From Dehalococcoidia bacterium (GTDB lineage: Bacteria; Chloroflexota; Dehalococcoidia; JAENJB01): a stretch of 10,016 bases of DNA. The number at the start of each line of letters is the position of its first letter. The stretch's first letter is position 1. Shown piece after piece: positions 1-5,029 of this stretch. The stretch spans positions 1 to 10,016 of the forward strand of contig JAUYGE010000084.1 in the NCBI GenBank assembly GCA_030690705.1, written 5' to 3'. The notes below the pieces were generated by a model. The model made no database searches and was not told the DNA's origin. It saw nothing but the letters and a program-made list of their open reading frames with translations. A program made the position numbers and the translations under genes.

Positions 1-207
1 CAGCGGCTCACCGCCGCTCAGGATGAGAATCGGCCGGCCTACGGCCAGGAAGTCATCCACCAGCGCCAGACACTCTTTCGTAGACAGCTCGCCGTCATAG
101 TGGCGGCGTCCGGCTGAGGCGCGGCAGTGAGCGCAGTAAAGGTTGCAGGTGCGGGTGATTTCCCAGGCGAGGAGATGGGGCGCCGGGTAGGGTGTAGCGT
201 AGGTCAA
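1..207 (-). CDS. ahbD: AhbD-like radical SAM heme synthase, N-terminal part (runs off the left edge)
   Basis: Only the first 69 codons are in the window. The frame starts at TTG (207-205) and contains the radical SAM cluster motif CNLYCAHC (C21, C25, C28), which binds the [4Fe-4S] cluster that cleaves S-adenosylmethionine, followed by SGGEP at residues 64-68. Family knowledge: AhbD oxidatively decarboxylates the two propionates of Fe-coproporphyrin III to give protoheme, the last step of the siroheme-dependent heme pathway. The opening WEITRTCN, the HCRA context and the position right after ahbC fit AhbD better than other NirJ-like enzymes. The TTG start is chosen because it overlaps the ahbC stop (TTGA), AGGAGG lies 4 nt upstream, and no ATG or GTG is available in frame upstream. 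Without the C-terminal half, a related peptide-maturation radical SAM enzyme cannot be fully excluded. Confidence 0.8.
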   Translation of the reverse strand, partial: MTYATPYPAPHLLAWEITRTCNLYCAHCRASAGRRHYDGELSTKECLALVDDFLAVGRPILILSGGEPL

Positions 208-1388
208 GCTGCCTCCTTCCCACCGGCGAGCCCGATTTCCTCATCGGTCAGATAGCAGGCCGGGTCCTCAGCCCACACATCCCCCTGCATAGCCTCGGCA
301 CGCACCCGCAGGTTGCCATTGCAGACAGTCAGGAAGCGGCAGCTCGGGCAACGCCCCTTGAGCAGCGCTTTGCGGTCCTTCAGGCCTCGCATAATGGGGT
401 CACTGGTATCGAGCCAGATATCGCCGAACTTCCGCTGGCGCACATTACCAAAGGAACGGTGCCACGAGAACTGGTCGGCATGCACCTCACCCAGGTTGTC
501 CACCGCTCCGATGCGCACCCCGGAGTTGTTACCCCCGTTCGACTGCAACAGCTCCCAGACCTCAGCCGCCCTCCGGGGCTGGCTCTCTTTCAGCTTGAGA
601 TAGAGATATATGCCGTCGGCATGATTGCCCACGGTCAGGATCTCCCTGGCCTCACCCCCATGGTGAAGCTGACGGGTACGCTCCATGATGAGGTCGAGAA
701 CCGCCCTGGTCTCCTCATGCGAGATATCCTCTTCAGCCAGGCCCTGGCCTCGGCCCGAATAGGCCAGGTGGTAGAAACACACCCTCGGGATGCCCTCCCT
801 TTCCACCAGGTCGAAGATGAGCGGCACATCCCGGTAGTTGTAGCCGGTGAGGGTGAATCTGAGGGACACTCGCTGGCCGGCCTGAAGGCAGTAGCGGATG
901 CCTCTGAGAGCGGCTTCGAAAGCGCCGGGCTGACCGCGAAACCGGTCGTTCATCTCGCCGAGCCCATCAACGCTGATGCCCACCTCGGCGAAGCCGGTCC
1001 GGGCTATTCTCTGCGCCATGTCCTCTGAAATCAGGGTGCCGTTAGTGGAGAGGGCGATGCGCAAGCCCTGTTCCCGCGCGAAGGAGGCCATCTCAAAGAT
1101 ATCCTTTCGGAATAGAGGCTCCCCGCCGGAGAAAAGCACCACCGGCACACCGAACTCCGCCAGGTCGCGGAGGAAGCGCCGTCCTTCCTCCGAGGACAAC
1201 TCATCTCCGTAGAGCCGGCCTTCAGAATCGGAATAGCAATGGACGCAATGCAGGTTGCACCGCCGGGTGCAGTTCCAGACTACCACCGGCCGGCCATCAG
1301 GAGACGAGACCGCCCCCCCACCGGTGCGGTAACGCAGGCCGTCGCCGGGAGAGACAGTGCCGCAGAGAAGGCGCGAGATGGAAATCAC
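204..1388 (-). CDS. ahbC: 12,18-didecarboxysiroheme deacetylase AhbC (radical SAM)
   Basis: A complete 394-residue radical SAM enzyme. Family knowledge: AhbC removes the two acetate side chains of 12,18-didecarboxysiroheme to give Fe-coproporphyrin III, in the cytoplasm of anaerobes. Seen here: the N-terminus ISRLLCGTVSPGDGLRY matches the AhbC/NirJ-type leader I remember; C44, C48 and C51 (CNLHCVHC) form the SAM cluster site; SGGEP is at 87-91, STNGT near 114-118 and GISVDG near 137-142. A C-terminal cysteine set (C347, C350, C356, C378) fits an auxiliary [4Fe-4S] cluster. The start is GTG, overlapping the regulator stop as GTGA (1385-1388), with a modest GAGGG ribosome site 7 nt upstream. 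It also overlaps ahbD by 4 bases, so the three genes are probably translationally coupled. A heme d1 NirJ role is less likely because no nir genes are visible. Confidence 0.88.
   Translation of the reverse strand: MISISRLLCGTVSPGDGLRYRTGGGAVSSPDGRPVVVWNCTRRCNLHCVHCYSDSEGRLYGDELSSEEGRRFLRDLAEFGVPVVLFSGGEPLFRKDIFEMASFAREQGLRIALSTNGTLISEDMAQRIARTGFAEVGISVDGLGEMNDRFRGQPGAFEAALRGIRYCLQAGQRVSLRFTLTGYNYRDVPLIFDLVEREGIPRVCFYHLAYSGRGQGLAEEDISHEETRAVLDLIMERTRQLHHGGEAREILTVGNHADGIYLYLKLKESQPRRAAEVWELLQSNGGNNSGVRIGAVDNLGEVHADQFSWHRSFGNVRQRKFGDIWLDTSDPIMRGLKDRKALLKGRCPSCRFLTVCNGNLRVRAEAMQGDVWAEDPACYLTDEEIGLAGGKEAA
208..220 (-). promoter_or_regulatory. Ribosome binding site of ahbD, inside the end of ahbC
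   Basis: AGGAGG (complement of 212-217) sits 4 nt before the TTG at 207-205, within the last codons of ahbC. It supports the TTG start, although the spacing is shorter than usual. Translation probably also depends on ribosomes terminating ahbC. Confidence 0.6.
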
Positions 1389-2059
1389 CGGCGCACCCTC
1401 GCGCGCACTCGGCGTACCGGCTGCTCCGACTGCTGGTATACCTTCAATAGCGCCAGGAGCACCTGGTCGGTAAGGTTACTCACTTGAAGCAGGGCCTCCT
1501 GGGTCCCCTTGCTGATGGTCGAGCGGTTCCTTAACAGGCGGGAAGCCGCATCGAGGAGGGGGACGCGGTGAAGCACGAAGGCTTCGATGGCTTCGCTCAC
1601 CGAGAGACCCAGGCTGGATAGCTGAAGTCCGTACTCCCGGCCTATATCGGCTGCTTCCGCGGCGGCCTGTTCCCGCTGTGCCGGTTCGGTGACATAGCGA
1701 ATAACGATCTCCAGCAGCCGGCCGCCTCTCTCTCTGAGCTGCCGCCGGCCAGCCTCCCCCAGCCGGGGATACCAGCGGGTGGAAAAGAGGTAGTCCGCCA
1801 CCACCTGGTGTTCCCGGGGCGTGACTTCCTTCAGGGCCGCTGCTATGTGCTCCGGGGGCGGCCTCTCCTGCTTCCGCTTCAGCAGGCTCACGATGTCGGC
1901 CTCAGCGTAGCGGCGGTGTCCGCCGGGGGTGATGAAAGCCTCTATTTCCCCCTGGTCAGTCCAGTGGCGCAAGGTAGGTTCGCTGACGCCGAGCAACCTG
2001 CTGGCCTCCCTCATAGTGAGAAGCGATGTCCTGACCGTTCCCGTGCTCATCCCTTTCAC
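1385..2059 (-). CDS. MerR/excisionase-type transcriptional regulator with helical C-terminal domain, probable ahb regulator
   Basis: 224 residues from GTG 2059, or 221 from ATG 2050. The ribosome site is weak for both, so the start is undecided. Residues 13-60 form a winged helix-turn-helix of the MerR/BldC/excisionase type: LTMREASRLLGVSEPTLRHW is the DNA-reading part and GGHRRY (46-51) the typical wing. After a basic, proline-containing linker (62-70), residues 80-210 are a predicted all-helical domain, with LLEIVIRYVTEP, REYGLQLSSLG, a central FVLHR (H164) and a leucine-rich end that may dimerise or sense a ligand. I do not recognise this domain with certainty; it recalls RsbR-N/globin-like non-enzymatic sensors. 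The gene is first in the operon with ahbC, and its stop overlaps the ahbC start. Three 10-bp repeats directly after its promoter suggest autoregulation. A heme or porphyrin signal is an inference from context only. Confidence 0.8.
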   Translation of the reverse strand: MKGMSTGTVRTSLLTMREASRLLGVSEPTLRHWTDQGEIEAFITPGGHRRYAEADIVSLLKRKQERPPPEHIAAALKEVTPREHQVVADYLFSTRWYPRLGEAGRRQLRERGGRLLEIVIRYVTEPAQREQAAAEAADIGREYGLQLSSLGLSVSEAIEAFVLHRVPLLDAASRLLRNRSTISKGTQEALLQVSNLTDQVLLALLKVYQQSEQPVRRVRARVRR

Positions 2060-2081
2060 TCTAGCTCTTCAACGGAGGAAA

Positions 2082-2111
2082 ACTACAAAATACTATAAAA
2101 AACTATCAGAA
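2082..2111 (-). promoter_or_regulatory. Three tandem 10-bp repeats, probable operator of the ahb regulator
   Basis: On the + strand the units are ACTACAAAAT (2082-2091), ACTATAAAAA (2092-2101) and ACTATCAGAA (2102-2111). All begin with ACTA and are spaced exactly 10 bp, close to one helical turn, so three protein subunits could bind one DNA face. They span roughly -1 to +29 of the predicted transcript, a repressing position. The AT-rich block stands out in a GC-rich window. Operator function is inferred. Confidence 0.6.
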
Positions 2112-2116
2112 ATTGC

Positions 2117-2145
2117 ATTATAGCATCGGGAAAGTCATGTGTCTA
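2117..2145 (-). promoter_or_regulatory. Sigma-70-type promoter of the regulator-ahbC-ahbD operon
   Basis: Read on the minus strand: -35 TAGACA (2145-2140, five of six consensus bases), a 17-bp spacer, and a perfect -10 TATAAT (2122-2117) preceded by TGC, which makes an extended -10. The predicted start of transcription is near 2110, giving a leader of about 50 nt before the regulator. Confidence 0.75.
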
Positions 2146-2220
2146 CCGCAAAATGCCCTGCAAACCCGCGGAAGAACGCCCTGTTTTGAGGAGAAAATGC
2201 GGCCCGGATGCTGGTAGCGC

Positions 2221-2338
2221 GTAGGGTGGGTTAAGCGCACCGGGGATGGTGGACTGGTGGGTGGGTGCGCGAACCCACCAGATTGCGAAAAAACATTGCG
2301 GTGGGTTCGTCCGCCTACGCGGACTTAACCCACCCTAC
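2221..2338. repeat. 118-bp inverted-repeat element able to form a cloverleaf
   Basis: The ends are a perfect 15-bp inverted repeat: GTAGGGTGGGTTAAG (2221-2235) pairs with CTTAACCCACCCTAC (2324-2338). Inside are three hairpins placed end to end: 2236-2241 with 2264-2269 (6 bp), 2270-2279 with 2300-2309 (10 bp, 20-nt loop), and 2310-2314 with 2319-2323 (5 bp, CTAC loop). Every junction base is paired. The GTAGGGTGGGTT end resembles dispersed palindromic repeats that I recall from several bacterial groups, so a small non-coding mobile repeat is likely. No transposase and no clear target duplication are visible. It could also act as a partial terminator for the upstream operon. Confidence 0.7.
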
Positions 2339-2379
2339 TACTTAAATTTGTTCAGGATTTGGTGCTTCTGACTTAGGAT

Positions 2380-3660
2380 TTACTTCAGCCGACGTGCAAA
2401 AACATTGCTCAGCCCCGCCTCCGCCACGCGCTGCTCAATGGCGTTGTCGCTCTCGGTGTAGAGACCCAGCTTCAGCATCCGTTCCCAATAGGCGCCTCGT
2501 CCCATCCCGAAGTGCTTCTTGAGTCCGTCCGCAGTGGCATACTGCTCTCCGGCAAAAGCAATCCAGTCCCCCAGTGCCAGGCTTGCCGACAGCACCAGCG
2601 GTTCCATCCCGAAGGCCGAACGCGCCGCGTTGTGTCCCGCCATGTAACCCGTGCCCATGGCGCCGACGACGCCGCCATGGCCGGCCCTCTCGCCAGCGCA
2701 GAAGAGGTTCTCCCACCCCGTGGCCCTCAGTGCCGTATCCCTCTCCGAGAAAACGAAATTGCAGATGTGGTTGAAGCTGCTCCGGTGAGGGTCCTCCACC
2801 TGGACGTTCTCAAAACCGGGGACCTTCCTTATCTGCTCCTGGGGCATATAGACCATCCCGAAACACTTCGCCACCGGTCCGATATCCCCCAGGATGATGT
2901 TCTCGACGAACTCCTTGGGACGCGCCGCATCCCCTATCCCGACCTTGGCAGTGTCGATAAGCGACTCAGGCAGCGGAATGCGCAGTAACCCCTCTTTCTC
3001 GACCTTGGCCTTCAGCCAGGGCGCCAGGGTATCCTTGAAGACGGCCACCGCCGAGTTGACCGTCCCGGGCGTCCCGTCCGGCCGCGTCCGGCCCAATTCC
3101 CTCCCACCGATCTTGTCCGCTATGCCCATCCGGTCGCCGAACGGTATGCAGCGGACGAGGCACATCATGCAGCCCTTCCCGTATCGGGTGCAGACACTCA
3201 ATCCACCCCGCGCACCGGTGGCGTCAACAAAAGCCGCCCCTTCCACCCAGGAGCCATCGGTGAGCTTCACCGCCTCGACCCGGGCACCCTTCTTCCTGGC
3301 ATTGACCACCCGCGTCTCGAAGTGGACCTCGACCCCGGCGCCGAGGACCATCCGGCGGACAAGGGGCTCGGCCAGACCGGTGTGGAAGATGAAAGGATGG
3401 CCGGCAGGGGCATCGGGGAAGCGCGCGTTGTCGTGGATTTTCAGGGACTCCAGGGCCGCGAAGAACTCCCCTCCGCCGAGGAAGCGGAGCTCTTTCTGGC
3501 CGATGAACCAGCCGTTGCCGTTCACCTCACCCGAGCGCACCGCCACTCCGAAGAGCATATCCGTGCGCTCAAAGAGGACGACCTCGGCGCCAGCCTTTCG
3601 TGCAGCGAGCGCCGCCGCGCAGCCTGCGATACCCCCTCCGGCGATAATCACTTTGGGCAT
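2380..3660 (-). CDS. GidA-like FAD-dependent oxidoreductase with four-cysteine motif (paralog 2)
   Basis: 426 residues, starting at ATG 3660 with AGAGG a few bases upstream. The N-terminal Rossmann fold has GGGIAGC (8-14) and ends its second strand in FER (30-32), the acidic residue that holds the FAD ribose. A second FAD motif, FCAGERAGHGGVVGAMGTG, lies at 320-338, as in GidA/HI0933-like and FAD_oxidored proteins. In the middle are C157, C164, C167 and C171 (C-x6-C-x2-C-x3-C), a plausible [4Fe-4S] site, also present in the paralog at 8658-9932. The two proteins align nearly end to end with matching blocks such as FKDTLAPWLK, LGDIGPVAK and GFENVQVEDP. The substrate is unknown. It is the last gene of the transporter/flavoprotein block, 106 bp after the binding protein, with a hairpin between. 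No membrane segments or signal peptide are seen, so it is cytoplasmic. Confidence 0.82.
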   Translation of the reverse strand: MPKVIIAGGGIAGCAAALAARKAGAEVVLFERTDMLFGVAVRSGEVNGNGWFIGQKELRFLGGGEFFAALESLKIHDNARFPDAPAGHPFIFHTGLAEPLVRRMVLGAGVEVHFETRVVNARKKGARVEAVKLTDGSWVEGAAFVDATGARGGLSVCTRYGKGCMMCLVRCIPFGDRMGIADKIGGRELGRTRPDGTPGTVNSAVAVFKDTLAPWLKAKVEKEGLLRIPLPESLIDTAKVGIGDAARPKEFVENIILGDIGPVAKCFGMVYMPQEQIRKVPGFENVQVEDPHRSSFNHICNFVFSERDTALRATGWENLFCAGERAGHGGVVGAMGTGYMAGHNAARSAFGMEPLVLSASLALGDWIAFAGEQYATADGLKKHFGMGRGAYWERMLKLGLYTESDNAIEQRVAEAGLSNVFARRLK

Positions 3661-3694
3661 GAGTTACCTCTCAGGATGGTCTCGAAAACAGTCC

Positions 3695-3702
3695 GTGTAC
3701 AC
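3695..3702. repeat. 8-bp perfect palindrome GTGTACAC
   Basis: This short palindrome lies just beyond the 18-bp hairpin on the side of the oxidoreductase start. It could be a small operator half or chance. Nothing else supports a function. Confidence 0.3.
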
Positions 3703-3704
3703 GA

Positions 3705-3746
3705 ACGTTGCAGCGAGTCCCGACAAAGCGGGACTCGCTGCAACGT
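3705..3746. repeat. 18-bp perfect inverted repeat (intercistronic hairpin)
   Basis: ACGTTGCAGCGAGTCCCG (3705-3722) and its exact complement (3729-3746) flank a 6-nt loop. It lies 20 nt after the binding-protein stop and 44 nt before the next start. In the minus-strand transcript no U-run follows, so it is not a standard intrinsic terminator. It may protect the upstream message, reduce read-through into the oxidoreductase gene, or be a dispersed genomic repeat. Confidence 0.75.
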
Positions 3747-3766
3747 CCTGGATTACCAGATGGTCG

Positions 3767-4903
3767 CTATCTTTTCACTCCCGCCGTCCTTAGATGGTGG
3801 TCCGACGCCCGCTCGGTATTCTCCGGCGTATAGAATTTCGACGGCACCGGTTCCACCTCGATGAAGTACTTGTCCCGCAGCAGGATGTTGGCTCGGGCAA
3901 TCTTGGTTATTTCAGGGTCTATGGCGTAGATGAGGTTCTCCTGGATCTGGGATAGCTGGCCCCCCTCCGACGTAAACCAATCGAGGAAGACCTTGGTCGC
4001 GTTGGGATGGGCCGGGTTCTTCACCATCCCCAAGCTCTGCGTTATCCCCGGCGTCTTGCCCACGGGGACTATGGCGATAGGAGCGCCTATGAGGGCATAT
4101 TCCAGCACGGTCCGGCCCGAAGCCACCGGGAGCATGATGCCGTACTCCCCGCTGACCAGCAACTCGAGGGGACCGCTGTAGCCGCGCACTATGGCGGGTT
4201 TGTTGTTCGTCACCACATCCGTCCAGTACTTCTCCGCCTTCGCCCAGTTGAGCACGTCCCCTGGTAAACGCCACATATAGGCGAAGAGCAGAGGCCCGTC
4301 TTCACCCGAGAAGGAGAAAACCGGCGACTTGCCAACCCATCTGTTCGTTGCCATGTCCTCCCACGATTTCGGCCCTTGGTCCACGGGGATGACGTTGGTG
4401 TTGAAGGCCGGGAGACGTGGGTTGGTGCCGTAGTTGATGTATAGCTTGGTGTCCGGCTGGTTCGGCCAATCATCGTTATCCCAGGGATATTCTGCCATCA
4501 CCCCGGCTGTTATTGCCGTGACTAAGTCTCCTTCGCCGCTGAAGAAGATATCGCCGCTCACCTTCCCTGCCTTGCCCTCCTCGACCAGCTTGTTTATGAC
4601 GTCATTGCCAGTCGAGGCGTCCCACACCTTGACCGTGATGCCGGGATACTTGTCATGAAAGGGCTTCAATACCTTCGCCTGATTGTCGAAGGTATTAGCC
4701 CACAGTTGCACCTCCCCCTCCTTGTAGGCCGCCTCAAGTAGCTGTGCTCTTGCATCTGACACTGGCCCGGCCGGAGCCGGGCTCCCGGTCGAAGGAGTCT
4801 GTGGCGATGGCGCGGGCGACGGCGCGCTAGGAGCGGCGCAGGCCACCAGCACCATGCCGGATATCAGCAGCAGAACCGCAAATGAATACCAGAATCTTCT
4901 CAT
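3767..4903 (-). CDS. ABC transporter substrate-binding lipoprotein (ferric/thiamine/phosphonate-type family)
   Basis: 378 residues, starting at ATG 4903 with AGGAGG 5 nt upstream. The signal peptide has MRR, a hydrophobic core and the lipobox LVAC, so C22 would be lipidated and anchor the protein outside the membrane. An Ala/Pro/Ser-rich linker (23-48) follows. The body has features of extracellular solute-binding proteins of the iron/AEP/thiamine class: VQLWANTFDN near 65-74, the FSFSGEDGP region near 196-204, and KNPAHPNATKVFLDWFTSEGGQ-like residues at 295-316, close to the family's C-terminal helix pattern. No adjacent Tyr-Tyr pair of the FbpA ferric site is present, which argues against simple Fe(III) binding; the ligand is unknown. 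It follows the fused permease gene by 126 bp and should deliver substrate to it. The C-terminal tail (DHHLRTAGVKR) is unusual but short. Confidence 0.85.
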   Translation of the reverse strand: MRRFWYSFAVLLLISGMVLVACAAPSAPSPAPSPQTPSTGSPAPAGPVSDARAQLLEAAYKEGEVQLWANTFDNQAKVLKPFHDKYPGITVKVWDASTGNDVINKLVEEGKAGKVSGDIFFSGEGDLVTAITAGVMAEYPWDNDDWPNQPDTKLYINYGTNPRLPAFNTNVIPVDQGPKSWEDMATNRWVGKSPVFSFSGEDGPLLFAYMWRLPGDVLNWAKAEKYWTDVVTNNKPAIVRGYSGPLELLVSGEYGIMLPVASGRTVLEYALIGAPIAIVPVGKTPGITQSLGMVKNPAHPNATKVFLDWFTSEGGQLSQIQENLIYAIDPEITKIARANILLRDKYFIEVEPVPSKFYTPENTERASDHHLRTAGVKR

Positions 4904-5029
4904 CTTCTCCTCCTATCGTTCCCGATGTTTCCTTTTCCTTATCCTTCTTCGGTCACTAGGCTATGGCTATTCACCTCCTTACTTGATAACGAGACCCAGT
5001 CGGAAAGGTTAGCCCTCGCTTTCAACATC
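4904..5029 (-). other. Permease to binding-protein spacer with purine-rich leader and an extra Shine-Dalgarno-like sequence
   Basis: The minus-strand transcript carries AAGGAGGTGA (complement of 4971-4980), a full match to the anti-Shine-Dalgarno end of 16S rRNA, about 70 nt before the binding-protein start. No start codon follows at usable distance; the in-frame ATA is followed by TAG. A purine-rich run (4927-4950) and the true ribosome site (AGGAGG just upstream of 4903) come next. No terminator is evident. Confidence 0.5.

Larger units (their letters stand above)
2060..2379. other. 320-bp intergenic region between the two blocks
   Basis: This is the only stretch over 300 bases without a gene. 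From right to left it holds a plain AT-richer tail after the FAD oxidoreductase stop (2339-2379), the cloverleaf repeat (2221-2338), a featureless stretch (2146-2220), the promoter (2117-2145), the 10-bp repeats (2082-2111) and the untranslated leader. I see no convincing small gene and no standard hairpin plus T-run terminator for the upstream operon. Confidence 0.7.

Noticed and set aside
204..1388. The radical SAM gene as NirJ (heme d1 synthesis)
   Set aside because: NirJ is a close relative, but the pairing with an AhbD-like gene and absence of other nir genes favour AhbC.
2082..2111. Three 10-bp repeats as a CRISPR or variable tandem-repeat array
   Set aside because: There are too few units, they are too short and have no spacers; their position on the promoter fits an operator better.
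2192..2219. Possible + strand leader peptide: GAGGAG followed by an ATG frame of six codons
   Set aside because: It is very short, has no co-directional gene downstream and no promoter.
2221..2338. Cloverleaf element as a tRNA gene
   Set aside because: Its arm lengths, the 20-nt loop and the 15-bp closing stem do not fit a tRNA, and no conserved T-loop or anticodon arm is seen.
2380..3660. Second GidA-like gene as TrmFO or MnmG (tRNA modification)
   Set aside because: The FAD motifs are similar, but the protein is shorter than MnmG, has a four-cysteine motif, and is present in two copies beside a transporter.
3705..3746. 18-bp hairpin as a rho-independent terminator
   Set aside because: No T-run follows the stem in the transcribed direction, and the next gene on the same strand begins 44 nt later.
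2894..3864. Long + strand frames opposite the second GidA-like gene and the hairpin
   Set aside because: Their translations are rich in Pro, Arg and Ser without domains, while the minus strand carries a clear FAD oxidoreductase with matching paralog.
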